A stretch of DNA of 64,000 bases from Sporobacter sp942492735 (GCA_942492735.1 OW818648.1:1922001-1986000); one strand, 5' to 3'; shown: positions 8,661-16,579, counted from the first letter of the stretch. The notes: a model not told the origin generated them from the sequence alone. Program-made: numbers and translations.

Positions 8661-8704
8661 TGTGTGCATATGGTGCATTATATCATGGTCAAATTATGCA
8701 TACA
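8661..8704. promoter_or_regulatory. Inverted repeat between divergent SLOG-like and XRE genes
   Basis: TGTGTGCATA (8661-8670) and TATGCATACA (8695-8704) are inverted copies matching at 9 of 10 positions, separated by 24 bp. The position between two divergent genes, one encoding an XRE regulator, suggests an operator for that regulator. Confidence 0.45.
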
Positions 8705-8740
8705 ATACATTTATTAGAAGATTTCCGTCAGGTGGTGCAA

Positions 8741-9079
8741 ATGGATATTAATTATTACGATATCGGTAAAAGAATACGGGACGTGCGGCTATCCAAGATG
8801 ATGACACAGGAAAAGTTGGCTGAGATTGCTGATTTATCAATTGCGCATGTCAGCCATATTGAAACTGGAAATACGAAGCTTAGCCTTCCCGCCTTGGTGA
8901 ATATTGCCAATGCATTAGCAGTCTCTTTAGATGTGTTAATGTGTGATAATTTAACGAACTCAAAAGAGGTTTATGCACATGAAATATCACAGCTCATCAT
9001 GGATTGTGATGAGAAGGAGATTCGTATCATTGCAGAAATTGTCAAGACGACAAAAGCGGCTCTTCGAAAAAACATATAA
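8741..9079 (+). CDS. XRE-family transcriptional regulator
   Basis: 112 residues from ATG 8741, preceded by a GGTGG-type site; a longer frame exists upstream but has no better start. Residues about 8-65 form a helix-turn-helix of the XRE/Cro type: 'IGKRIRDVRLSKMMTQEKLAEIADLSIAHVSHIETGNTKLSLPALVNIANAL'. The C-terminal ~45 residues (KEVYAHEISQLIMDCDEKEIRIIAEIVKTTK) are a small helical tail as in many Clostridia housekeeping-style XRE repressors. It is divergent from the SLOG-like gene, with an inverted repeat between them that could be its operator. Target genes are unknown. Confidence 0.85.
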   Translation: MDINYYDIGKRIRDVRLSKMMTQEKLAEIADLSIAHVSHIETGNTKLSLPALVNIANALAVSLDVLMCDNLTNSKEVYAHEISQLIMDCDEKEIRIIAEIVKTTKAALRKNI

Positions 9080-9206
9080 ATGAAATCGCAGGGTATAAAA
9101 CGCTGCGGCTGTGAATTGTATTCTTTGAATAACAAAAATTTACTGTTGATTATCTCTTTTTCTCTTGGTAAAATTGTCATGCAATGTTTATTCGGAGGAA
9201 ACTCGT

Positions 9207-9491
9207 ATGGAATACAATGAGATCTTAGATACACTCGTCACAGAACTGTCGGAACGAGCGCTCAAAGAGTGCCGAAACGACTGTGTTGAGGTTGACCAAA
9301 AAATAAAGGACCTTGTTATTTTGAGTGAGCTGGTACAAAATCATCTGCGAGTATTTGATGATCAGGCAAAACATGACTTTGAAAACTACATAAACCTGAT
9401 GAACGTGATCGCTGAAATGCAGCATCGATATTTATATATTCAAGGAGCAAAGGACTGCTCCAGATTACTTAAATCCTTAGATATTATTTAG
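9207..9491 (+). CDS. Small helical protein, possibly DUF6809-like
   Basis: 94 residues from ATG 9207 with a strong GGAGGA site at 9194-9199; a longer frame from 9165 lacks such a site. The protein is predicted all-helical and charged. Its ending, 'QHRYLYIQGAKDCSRLLKSL', resembles the '(Y)xxGfxxGxxLxxEl' tail of small Clostridia proteins that may belong to DUF6809. It lacks transmembrane or catalytic motifs. It is followed directly by a terminator, so it is probably a single-gene transcript or the end of the XRE unit. No function assigned. Confidence 0.6.
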   Translation: MEYNEILDTLVTELSERALKECRNDCVEVDQKIKDLVILSELVQNHLRVFDDQAKHDFENYINLMNVIAEMQHRYLYIQGAKDCSRLLKSLDII

Positions 9492-9502
9492 ATTATATTA
9501 AA

Positions 9503-9547
9503 GAGCAGCTCCAAACGGTTCGCAAACCCGATGGAGCTGCTTTTTAA
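9503..9547. terminator. Terminator between convergent genes
   Basis: GAGCAGCTCC pairs with GGAGCTGC followed by TTTTTT on the plus strand. It lies between the small plus-strand gene and the end of the convergent fprA, so it may serve mainly the plus strand. Confidence 0.8.
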
Positions 9548-9572
9548 GCTTTTCTTGTTCCTAAATAGTCAT

Positions 9573-10763
9573 TCAGGTTGCTTCTGCGATTTTCGATCCA
9601 AACTCAAAAGCGCGGCGTTTCGCGTCTTCATCAGGATTCCATTGATTTTTAAGTCCCGGGTCTATTATTTTAAAACCGGCATCTTCCAGCATGGTATTCA
9701 TGACGTTAACGGATTCACCGCTCCAGCCATAGCAGCCGAACGCTGCGGCCTTCTTGTTTTGGAATTTGAGTTCCTTCATTAGATGTATAAACCCTGCCAT
9801 TGAATGCAGAATGCTTTTCGAGATTGTAGGAGATCCGATGACGACGGTTTTAGACTTAAAGACTTCTGTTATCACGTCGTTTTCATCACTTTTGGTAATA
9901 TTAAAAACCTTAACAGTAACGTCGTTGTCCGCAGACCGTATGCCCTCCGCAATGTTCTCAGCAAGTGTTTTTGTGCTGTTCCACATCGTATCATAAATAA
10001 TCGTTATTTGGTTTTCCTGATAATCATTTGCCCATTCGGCATATTTCCCGACAATCTGCATGGGGTTATCGCGCCAAATCAAGCCATGACTTGGCGCAAT
10101 TATGTCTATTTGAAGGTTAAAAGAGACGATCTCATCAAGTTTCTTACGTAATATCTGACTAAAGGGCGTCAATATATTGGCGTAGTATTTTAAGGCTTCG
10201 TTCATCAAATCACATTGGTCGACCAAATCACTAAATAAACTGTTGGAAGCATAATGCTGGCCAAAAGCATCGTTGCTGAACAAAATATTGTCTTGTGTAA
10301 GGTAGGTGGCCATGCTATCCGGCCAATGCAGCATCGGCATTTCTACGAATATCAATTCCTTGCTGTTGCCGATGTCTAATTTATCGCCGGTTTTGACAAC
10401 ATGAAAATTCCAGTCCTGATGATATTGTCCCTTTAATGATTTAACTGCGTTGGCTGTACAGTAAATAGGCGTGTTTGGAATACGCTTCATTAGCGCGGGC
10501 AGCGCCCCGCTGTGATCTACCTCTCCATGATTTGCAATAATAAAATCAATCTTGTTTAAATCGACTTCTTTTTCTAAGTTATTAACGAATTCCTCGGCAA
10601 ACGGAGCCCATACAGAATCAATTAAAACGGTTTTTTCTTCTTGTATGAGATACGAATTATATGTCGAACCGTTGTGTGTGGAATACTCGTTGCCGTGAAA
10701 CTTCTGTAATTCCCAGTCGACCTTACCCACCCAGTAGACGTTGCTCTTTAAAGCTTTTTTCAT
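9573..10763 (-). CDS. fprA: Flavodiiron protein (A-type flavoprotein) FprA
   Basis: 396 residues on the minus strand, the usual length for a two-domain flavodiiron protein that reduces O2 (or NO) to water (or N2O) in anaerobes. The metallo-beta-lactamase-like domain keeps all expected di-iron ligands: H79, E81, D83, H84 (HGEVDH), H146, D165 and H226. The C-terminal flavodoxin-like domain binds FMN (IIYDTMWNSTKTLAENIAEGI; GSPTISKS; GCYGWSGE). There is no rubredoxin domain, so electrons must come from a separate rubredoxin or flavoredoxin-type donor. ATG 10763 is preferred over TTG 10781 because AAGGGTG lies 8-9 bases upstream of it. It probably stands alone and protects Fe-S and glycyl-radical enzymes during oxygen exposure. 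Confidence 0.95.
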   Translation of the reverse strand: MKKALKSNVYWVGKVDWELQKFHGNEYSTHNGSTYNSYLIQEEKTVLIDSVWAPFAEEFVNNLEKEVDLNKIDFIIANHGEVDHSGALPALMKRIPNTPIYCTANAVKSLKGQYHQDWNFHVVKTGDKLDIGNSKELIFVEMPMLHWPDSMATYLTQDNILFSNDAFGQHYASNSLFSDLVDQCDLMNEALKYYANILTPFSQILRKKLDEIVSFNLQIDIIAPSHGLIWRDNPMQIVGKYAEWANDYQENQITIIYDTMWNSTKTLAENIAEGIRSADNDVTVKVFNITKSDENDVITEVFKSKTVVIGSPTISKSILHSMAGFIHLMKELKFQNKKAAAFGCYGWSGESVNVMNTMLEDAGFKIIDPGLKNQWNPDEDAKRRAFEFGSKIAEAT

Positions 10764-10892
10764 CGATTTCACACCCTTCAATTTTGTGGCAGTATGACGC
10801 CTGTCAAATTTATCATACTGTTAGCTTATAAGTCTATTATAGTACATGTTGTCCCAATAATCAGTACATTAATAATTTTTCTATTTTGTGCT

Positions 10893-10935
10893 TAAAAAGC
10901 AGGCATTGCCGCAAATCGGCAGTGCCTGCTTTTTC
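10893..10935 (-). terminator. Terminator of the glycyl-radical enzyme gene
   Basis: AAAAAGCAGGCA-TGCCG pairs with CGGCA-TGCCTGCTTTTT across a CAAAT-centred loop. It is nearly symmetrical, so it may work in both directions. It lies 16 bp after the end of the minus-strand gene. Confidence 0.85.
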
Positions 10936-10950
10936 ATGAGTTGTGCCGGG

Positions 10951-13383
10951 TTATATATCGAGTACTGTTCTGCTGATGAGGTCGTTTTGACCGGTAACGT
11001 GCAGCTCGACGAAGTAGGCCGAAAAGCCCGCGACGCGAACGACGAGATTCTTGTAGTCTTCCGGCTTCTTCTGCGCTTCTATGAGTGTTTGCGCCGATAT
11101 AACGTTGATCTGCAGCTCCATGCCGCCGAGCTCGAAATACGTCTGGATCAGCTGACTCAGCTTGGTCACGCCGTCCTTGCCGTTCAGGGCGGAGGGGCTG
11201 AATTTCATGTTGAGCAGCGTCCCGTTGGCAAACGCGGTCTGATCGATGGCGGCGACGGAGGTGACGACGGCGGTGGGGCCGTTTTTGTCCATCTGCTGGA
11301 CAGGTGAAATGCCATCGGCCAGAGGTGTGCCGGCGGTGCGTCCGTCCGGCGTGGCGCCGGTAAACAGACCGAACATAACGTTCGCCGTGACGGGGAACAT
11401 TGCCGCAGTGTAGTGGCACCTGGGGCCGGAGCAGGACGTGACGACCTCGGCAAATTTCTCGGACGCCCAAGCGGCCCACTTGTCAACCTCGGGATCACCG
11501 TTGCCGTAATGCGGGCAGGAATTTTTGATATATTGCTGCAGGTCCTCATAACCCTTCCAGTTGCCCAAGAGCGCGTCGTACAGCTCGCGGGTGGTGCATT
11601 TTTTTGTATCAAAGCACAGGTGCTTGACCATAAACAAGGAATCCGCCACGTTGCCGATGCCGATGCCGGGAACGCCGCTGCCGTTGTATTTGGCGCCGCC
11701 GTACATGACGTCCATACCCTTTTCCATACAGCCGCCCATGGTTGCGGAAACGACGGGAAGTGGCAACAGCTCGCGCGTCACATATTCGGCGTTGTTATTA
11801 ACCAGGACGTGCCATTTGACGAAGTATTCAACCTGTTGCTGATAAGCTTCTGCCACCTGCTCGAAGGTTTCCATTTCGTAAAGATGACCGGTGGCCGGGC
11901 CGACCTGGGGTGCTTCGGTGCCCGGAGGGCTGAACAGGGCCATGGGCAGGCGGCCGTTGTTGATGCCCAGCAGGAAAGCGTTGGGCAGATTGATATAGGA
12001 CATGCTGCCGGTGCCGCCGCAGGCTGGCCAGTCATTGCCGTTGCCGCCGGGCTCAACACAGCCGATGGGTGAATAGTTGCGCGCGTCCTCCAGCGTCAGG
12101 CCGCGCTTCATAAGGGCGGGAATAATCACGTCGTCGTTTTCAAACGTCGGAAGGCCACCGCAGATTTTTGTCGTTTCAATAGCGGCTTCCCAGAGCTCGG
12201 GCGGCGTGTTCTTGTGGATGCGGAGGGACTGTGGGGGATCGTGCAGAACAAGGCGGGACACACTCTGCAGCATCATGTAGGTGAACTTGTTGGATGCGTC
12301 ATTGCCGTCCTTGTCGACGCCGCCCATGGCCATCATCTGACCCGATGTATAGCCTGGCGCGGACTGGGTGGCGCCGTTCGACCAAGGCTTGTTCATTTCG
12401 GCGACCTTCAAGTAGAACATGTCCAGGAGCTCCTGGGCGTAATCCTCGGTGATTGTGCCGTTCTTGAGGTCCCTTTCGAGGAAATCACCGAGATACTGGT
12501 CCACGCGGCCGAAGGTGATGCCGTGCATGTTGGCCTCAAGACATAGACAGGTCTGATACATGTACACGCACTGAAGAGCCTCGTGATAGGTGCGGCAGGG
12601 GTTCTCCATGCACCAGTCGAGCACCTCTCCCATTTTCTCCAGCTCAGCCTTGCGCGCGGGATTCTTTTCAATAGATGCTTTTTCCCTGGCAAGTGTGGCG
12701 TAGCGCTTGGTCAGCGTGATCATGCCCTCGCTGACGATGGCAACAGCGCGGTAGAAGTTATACTGCTCGTTCGTATTTCCCGGCATTGTTGCTGCGACGA
12801 TCTCCGCCATTTTCTGTTCGGCCTCTGCCTTGAGGGCTTTAAAACCGACGCGGATGGCTTTGTCGTAGCCCGTGACAAAATGGCCTACCGGCGTATCGCT
12901 GATGCACATGCGGCCGATCATGGTGACGCCGTTAAAATCGTGCGGGGCATATTCTTCGGGATAATAGGCCTGGGTTTTGGCATGGGTGCTTTCGCCCTTC
13001 AGCCAATAATCGACCGTTTTATTGATATATTCTCTGTCTTCATCGGAGATGTCGTAGGGGTCAATCTCGCGCGTGGCGATGGTGCCGCTGCCGATCTCGT
13101 CCTTGATGTAGGTGACGCAATTTTCTGGATACAGTGCACCCGCTCTGTATTTGGCGGACTGCGCGCCGACGATAACCTCGTCGTCACCGATGCGGACGGG
13201 GATCTTCTCGAAGATTTCCCGCATCGCCTTGGCCCGGCGCAGGATGCCGTTCAGCGCCGGATTGTTCATATAGTACTCGGTCAGAATCCTGTAACGCGCG
13301 ATGCAGACCTCAGGTTTCCCATCCCGGTATGTCTCGCGCTGCCTGGCGACTCGGTCGGTAATTGGCTTTAGTGTCCAGCTCAT
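10951..13383 (-). CDS. Glycyl-radical enzyme (pyruvate formate-lyase-like family)
   Basis: 810 residues from ATG 13383, which has GGAGG just upstream; the frame extends further but without a better start. The C-terminal radical loop 'RVAGFSAYF' puts the radical on Gly786, and the catalytic thiyl residue is Cys442 in 'GCVEPGGNGND'. These define a PFL-like glycyl-radical enzyme. The GCVE form groups it with dehydratase/lyase-type members (such as glycerol, propanediol or hydroxyproline dehydratases and C-N or C-S lyases), not with true pyruvate formate-lyase. The exact substrate cannot be read from the sequence. Unusually, no radical-SAM activase gene is adjacent or anywhere in the window, so activation must come from elsewhere. 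Monocistronic; its composition is visibly more GC-rich than flanking DNA. Confidence 0.9.
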   Translation of the reverse strand: MSWTLKPITDRVARQRETYRDGKPEVCIARYRILTEYYMNNPALNGILRRAKAMREIFEKIPVRIGDDEVIVGAQSAKYRAGALYPENCVTYIKDEIGSGTIATREIDPYDISDEDREYINKTVDYWLKGESTHAKTQAYYPEEYAPHDFNGVTMIGRMCISDTPVGHFVTGYDKAIRVGFKALKAEAEQKMAEIVAATMPGNTNEQYNFYRAVAIVSEGMITLTKRYATLAREKASIEKNPARKAELEKMGEVLDWCMENPCRTYHEALQCVYMYQTCLCLEANMHGITFGRVDQYLGDFLERDLKNGTITEDYAQELLDMFYLKVAEMNKPWSNGATQSAPGYTSGQMMAMGGVDKDGNDASNKFTYMMLQSVSRLVLHDPPQSLRIHKNTPPELWEAAIETTKICGGLPTFENDDVIIPALMKRGLTLEDARNYSPIGCVEPGGNGNDWPACGGTGSMSYINLPNAFLLGINNGRLPMALFSPPGTEAPQVGPATGHLYEMETFEQVAEAYQQQVEYFVKWHVLVNNNAEYVTRELLPLPVVSATMGGCMEKGMDVMYGGAKYNGSGVPGIGIGNVADSLFMVKHLCFDTKKCTTRELYDALLGNWKGYEDLQQYIKNSCPHYGNGDPEVDKWAAWASEKFAEVVTSCSGPRCHYTAAMFPVTANVMFGLFTGATPDGRTAGTPLADGISPVQQMDKNGPTAVVTSVAAIDQTAFANGTLLNMKFSPSALNGKDGVTKLSQLIQTYFELGGMELQINVISAQTLIEAQKKPEDYKNLVVRVAGFSAYFVELHVTGQNDLISRTVLDI

Positions 13384-13557
13384 TGTTCCTCCACTCGATC
13401 CACAGCGGAAACGGAAAACCCATAAAGCAAATGATTGGGTTCCCATGACACGCTGCGGTGACCGCTTTATAGCGAGCGGTACGCATTATTTACGTAGCTT
13501 GATACCTAAATAATAACTCAATTCTAAAACCAAATCAATCATTAAATCGAAGCATAT

Positions 13558-13584
13558 GAAGCGCGAGAACCGTCCCTGTGCTTC
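13558..13584. repeat. Short REP-like palindrome
   Basis: GAAGC and GCTTC flank a core containing AGAACCGTCCC, a sequence seen in REP-type repeats of many bacteria. Only this copy was seen in the window, so the assignment is weak. Confidence 0.3.
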
Positions 13585-13612
13585 TCTAAGCCATAATTTG
13601 TACAATATAACC

Positions 13613-13642
13613 TTGACATGGCGCATATCCATATAGTAAACT
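13613..13642 (+). promoter_or_regulatory. Sigma-A-type promoter for the PilZ leader RNA
   Basis: TTGACA at 13613-13618 matches the -35 consensus perfectly. TAAACT at 13637-13642 (18-bp spacer) is a plausible -10 box. The predicted start would fall a few bases before the 5' strand of the leader helix at 13653. Confidence 0.55.
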
Positions 13643-13652
13643 GTATATAACT

Positions 13653-13735
13653 ACAAGGGAGTAGTTGGAATTGCATAGTCAGATAAACCGGTGACTTTTA
13701 ACATCATCCCTTGTGGGTATGTTTGAGTCTTTTTT
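13653..13735 (+). ncRNA. Candidate riboswitch-like leader with terminator
   Basis: ACAAGGG (13653-13659) pairs perfectly with CCCTTGT (13708-13714), enclosing GAGTAG, an AGTCA/TGACT hairpin and an ACATCAT strand. The CCC of the closing strand can instead pair with the following GGG in a weak hairpin that leads to six T residues (13730-13735), a competing-terminator design. The GGGAGTAG start recalls the manganese (yybP-ykoY) family, but that family's 3' GAGACC-type loop is absent here (CATCATCCC instead), so it may be a different class. The downstream gene encodes a PilZ protein. This is a structural inference only. Confidence 0.45.
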
Positions 13736-13841
13736 ATTTCCCTTCATGGATACCATTACATACAGGCATATGCAGGCTGTCGTGGTCAAGCGCTGAAATG
13801 TCCCGTTTGAATATCATTGTATGAAAGGATGTATCCTATAG

Positions 13842-14237
13842 ATGAAAAATAACCGTCATTACAATAGGTATTCTGTTAAATGCACCGGCAATATAACAGA
13901 TAAAAGTCATCGCGATTACAGGTTTATTATGAACGATATTTCGGCCGGCGGTATGAATATTACGACTGATAAAGAAGTGAAAGACGAGAGCGTGCTGACA
14001 ATACATTTCGATTTCTCGGGGATTCACTTGCTTCGTACGAAGCATCTCAAAGGTGTGGTCGTCCGAAAGAAAACAGATAACGCCATTTACAATTACGGCA
14101 TTCGTTTTTATGACCTAACAAATATGGAAATCGTTGAGATAGACGAATACCTTCGATTCAGACATTATTCTTCATTGGTACATATGGTAGATAATTCACT
14201 AGATGACGCATATACAAGGTCTTCCGAGCTGTTGTGA
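13842..14237 (+). CDS. PilZ-domain c-di-GMP receptor protein
   Basis: 131 residues forming a single PilZ domain. Both c-di-GMP binding motifs are present near the N-terminus: RHYNR (RxxxR) at residues 4-8, and NDISAGGMNI, the (D/N)xSxxG motif, about 30 residues later. The remaining beta-barrel strands (LTIHFDF, LKGVVVRKK, YNYGIRFYDL) follow and the protein ends with a helix. Stand-alone PilZ proteins relay c-di-GMP levels to a partner such as a motility, polysaccharide or secretion complex; no such partner is encoded nearby. ATG 13842 has AAAGGA 12 bases upstream. The leader at 13653-13735 may control its transcription. The presence of GEMM-I riboswitches elsewhere in the window fits active c-di-GMP signalling. 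Confidence 0.88.
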   Translation: MKNNRHYNRYSVKCTGNITDKSHRDYRFIMNDISAGGMNITTDKEVKDESVLTIHFDFSGIHLLRTKHLKGVVVRKKTDNAIYNYGIRFYDLTNMEIVEIDEYLRFRHYSSLVHMVDNSLDDAYTRSSELL

Positions 14238-14397
14238 CCGCTTTATCGTCAAATTCAATAAACTTTCACTATATGACAAATATTTATTTTTAAAAACTGT
14301 GTTACTTATATAGACAAACGAGTTTCATTCATGTATACTAATCATTGTGCTGATCGATTAGCTCAGTATATATTATTTTTAAAGAGGTTACCATTTA

Positions 14398-14667
14398 ATG
14401 ACTCAAGACAAAACACTGACCTGTAAAGATTGTGGTGCGGAATTTATCTTCACATCGAGTGAACAAGATTTCTATGCTGAAAAAGGCTTTACAAACGAAC
14501 CCCAAAGATGTAAGACCTGCCGCAACGCCAGAAAAAATGGCGGCGCTGTTCAGAGAGAAATGTTCACTGCTACTTGCGCTTCTTGCGGCAATGCAGCAAA
14601 AGTTCCTTTCCAGCCGAGAGATGATCGTCCTGTTTATTGCAGCGATTGCTTCTCCAGACAGAGATAA
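14398..14667 (+). CDS. Zinc-ribbon protein with two CXXC-pair motifs
   Basis: 89 residues with two zinc-ribbon-like units. The first has CKDCG and CKTCR (probable zf-trcl type, with a 'FIFTSSEQDFYAEKGF' spacer). The second has CASCG and CSDC near the C-terminus (CXXC-x~20-CXXC). Proteins of this shape are common in Clostridia and Bacilli and are annotated as zinc-ribbon proteins of unknown role, perhaps nucleic-acid binding. A purine-rich AAAGAGG lies about 15 bases before ATG 14398. It is monogenic, with its own strong terminator directly after. No signal peptide or membrane segment, so it is cytoplasmic. Confidence 0.8.
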   Translation: MTQDKTLTCKDCGAEFIFTSSEQDFYAEKGFTNEPQRCKTCRNARKNGGAVQREMFTATCASCGNAAKVPFQPRDDRPVYCSDCFSRQR

Positions 14668-14689
14668 TTTCTGCTTTAATAAATAGCAC

Positions 14690-14721
14690 AATAATACACC
14701 CGAAAGGGTGTATTATTTTTT
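14690..14721 (+). terminator. Rho-independent terminator of the zinc-ribbon gene
   Basis: AATAATACACCC-GAAA-GGGTGTATTATT is a perfect 12-bp stem with a GNRA loop, followed by a T run. Confidence 0.9.
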
Positions 14722-14759
14722 GTGGCTATCGTATTAAGTCAGCGCTCCCGCGTCACTCG

Positions 14760-14807
14760 CATGTCATTCCCGCTTCTCTTACATGTCATTCCCGCGAAGG
14801 CGGGAAT
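14760..14807. repeat. REP-like palindrome preceded by a half copy
   Basis: CATGTCATTCCCGC occurs at 14760-14773 and again at 14782-14795. The second copy continues into the palindrome ATTCCC-GCGAAGGC-GGGAAT (14788-14807), the ATTCCCN8GGGAAT form of widespread bacterial REP elements (dRS3-like). No transposase is nearby. Confidence 0.6.
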
Positions 14808-15182
14808 CCACGTTTCCAGTATCTTTGTTATATCACATCTGAATATATAGAAAGATCAAAAAATGAATCATCATTTTGAGTTTCCTGCAAATAATAGTCG
14901 CGAATGCATCGGAATACGATATGGTAAAGCACCGACCGTATGAAAATATCCCTTTGTTTACGAGATATATTGGTATTATGTATTACATACGTTTGAGAAG
15001 CTAAATTCAATAAATTTGTGCCACGCAATAACGCAGTGGTGATCTTGCATAAAAAAACAATAATAATACGCAAAAATTTATTAAACAGGCGTATTGCTTT
15101 AATATCATTCGTCGGTTATACTCAAGCACATACCAAACAGTAAATGAGAGACAAAGAAGGTCTCTTATACCATTATAGAATA
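14808..15182. other. Intergenic DNA upstream of the pyrimidine-type cluster
   Basis: AT-rich with no convincing gene. A minus-strand frame of 81 codons (14828-15073) lacks a ribosome binding site and recognisable domains. A short palindrome, AGAGAC at 15147-15152 with GTCTCT at 15160-15165, lies just before TATAGA (15174-15179), a possible -10 box for the next operon. It could be an operator. Confidence 0.4.
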
Positions 15183-15226
15183 AAAAAACAGCAACGGGGC
15201 GAAAGCTTCGTTGCTGTTCGTTTTTT
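15183..15226 (+). terminator. Leader terminator directly before the aminotransferase ribosome binding site
   Basis: AACAGCAACG pairs perfectly with CGTTGCTGTT, then CG and six T residues (15221-15226). The GGAGG of the next gene follows immediately (15227-15231). The preceding plus-strand gene already has its own terminator, so this is either a barrier to read-through or an attenuator. The complementary strand would also end in T residues. Confidence 0.75.
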
Positions 15227-15240
15227 GGAGGCAAGACAAT

Positions 15241-16566
15241 ATGACTGGCGAAGAAATCAGAAGCACACATAAAAAATACAACCTACAGTCCTGGAGTAAG
15301 CAGCGGAACCTGAACCCGATTCCTGTTGAAAAAGCCGAAGGCATCTACTTTTGGGATCATGATGGCAATCGCTATACGGATATGTCTTCTCAGCTTGTGA
15401 ACATGAACCTTGGTTTTGGGAACAAAGCCATCGGAGACGCTATTAAAGAGCAGGTTGACAAGTACTGCTTCATTGGCCCGTCTTACGGAGCGGAATCAAG
15501 AGCGCGGTTGGCAAAAATGATCATCGAGCTGATGCCGGACAACATGGGCAAGGTGTTTTTTACAAACGCGGGCGCCGAGGCTAATGAGAACGCGGTGAAA
15601 ATTGCGCGTATGTTCACCGGGAGAAATAAGATATTCAGCCGCTATAGGAGCTATCACGGTTCCTCCTTCGGTGCCGGCAACCTCACCGGAGAGCCGAGAC
15701 GGTTTCAGCTGGAGCCGGGTATACCGGGCTTTGTAAAATTCTTTGACCCATATATTTATAGGGAAACGATTAACTTTGAATCCGAGGAAGCGGCAACTCA
15801 CTATTATCTCGCGAAGCTTGAAGAGCAGATTCAATACGAGGGTACGGATTCTGTGGCAGCTATTTTTCTGGAGACTGTCACCGGCTCCAACGGCGTCATT
15901 ATTCCGCCAATAGGCTACCTGCCCGGCGTGCGGGCGCTGTGCGACAAATACGGTATCCTGATGATTGTCGACGAGGTCATGACGGGCTGGTGCAGGACAG
16001 GTAAGCTGTTCGGTTTTATGAATTTCGACGTTAAGCCGGACATCGTGACTTTTGCAAAGGGCGTTACCTGCGGATATGTCCCACTCGGCGGCGTTGCTGT
16101 TTCCCAAACGATTGCGGACTATTTTGATGACAACACTTTGTCCTGCGGCCTTACTTACAGCGGCCATCCTCTGGGCTGCGCAGCTGGGGTCGCGTGCGTC
16201 AGCTATTACTTAGAGGCGGATATCCTCGGCAACGTTAATAAGGTTGGAAAAGTACTCGGTGAGAAGCTGGAGGCTATGAAAGAAGCGCGCAAGTGCGTCG
16301 GCGATGTGCGTTACATCGGTCTGTTCGCAGCAGTCGAGCTGATGAAGAATCAGAAAAAGAAGGAACCACTTGTTCCGTATGGCAAGGACCCGGACGGCAT
16401 AATGGGCAAAATCCTTGGACTCCTCACCGCGCGCAAGTTCATGACATATACACACGAAAATGTCATCATTGTGGCCCCGCCGCTCATCATTACACAGGAG
16501 CAGCTTGTCGAGGAACTCATAAAGCTGAATGAGGTTCTCACCATTGTAGATGAAAAATTCATCTGA
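15241..16566 (+). CDS. Class III aminotransferase, probable beta-alanine transaminase
   Basis: 441 residues from ATG 15241 with GGAGG 9 bases upstream; an earlier ATG at 15211 lies inside a terminator hairpin and is unlikely. Fold-type I class III (omega-amino acid) aminotransferase features are clear: FTNAGAEANENAVKIAR (PLP phosphate region), RYRSYHGSS, IVDEVMTGWCRTG and the PLP lysine in TFAKGVTCGYVPLGG. The family moves terminal amino groups, for example from beta-alanine, taurine or GABA to pyruvate or 2-oxoglutarate. Thirteen bases after its stop comes an Fe-dependent alcohol dehydrogenase, and the downstream genes make beta-alanine from pyrimidines. Conversion of beta-alanine to malonate semialdehyde is therefore the favoured inference; hydantoin-derived amino acids are an alternative. 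Confidence 0.82.
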   Translation: MTGEEIRSTHKKYNLQSWSKQRNLNPIPVEKAEGIYFWDHDGNRYTDMSSQLVNMNLGFGNKAIGDAIKEQVDKYCFIGPSYGAESRARLAKMIIELMPDNMGKVFFTNAGAEANENAVKIARMFTGRNKIFSRYRSYHGSSFGAGNLTGEPRRFQLEPGIPGFVKFFDPYIYRETINFESEEAATHYYLAKLEEQIQYEGTDSVAAIFLETVTGSNGVIIPPIGYLPGVRALCDKYGILMIVDEVMTGWCRTGKLFGFMNFDVKPDIVTFAKGVTCGYVPLGGVAVSQTIADYFDDNTLSCGLTYSGHPLGCAAGVACVSYYLEADILGNVNKVGKVLGEKLEAMKEARKCVGDVRYIGLFAAVELMKNQKKKEPLVPYGKDPDGIMGKILGLLTARKFMTYTHENVIIVAPPLIITQEQLVEELIKLNEVLTIVDEKFI

Positions 16567-16579
16567 GGAGGTCATGAAC

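Noticed and set aside
11413..12072. Long open frames on the plus strand opposite the glycyl-radical enzyme gene (also 12583-13371)
   Set aside because: They mirror a GC-rich gene on the other strand, have no ribosome binding sites and show no recognisable domains; the minus-strand protein has all its family motifs.
13653..13714. Firm assignment of the PilZ leader as a yybP-ykoY manganese riboswitch
   Set aside because: Only the GGGAGTAG part agrees; the conserved GAGACC-type 3' loop is absent, so it is listed only as a candidate leader.
14350..14372. GATTAGCTCAGTA-like string resembling the D-arm of a tRNA
   Set aside because: No acceptor stem, anticodon arm or T-arm follows at the proper distances.
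14828..15073. 81-codon frame on the minus strand upstream of the aminotransferase gene
   Set aside because: No ribosome binding site, no known motif, AT-rich chance composition and no linked genes.
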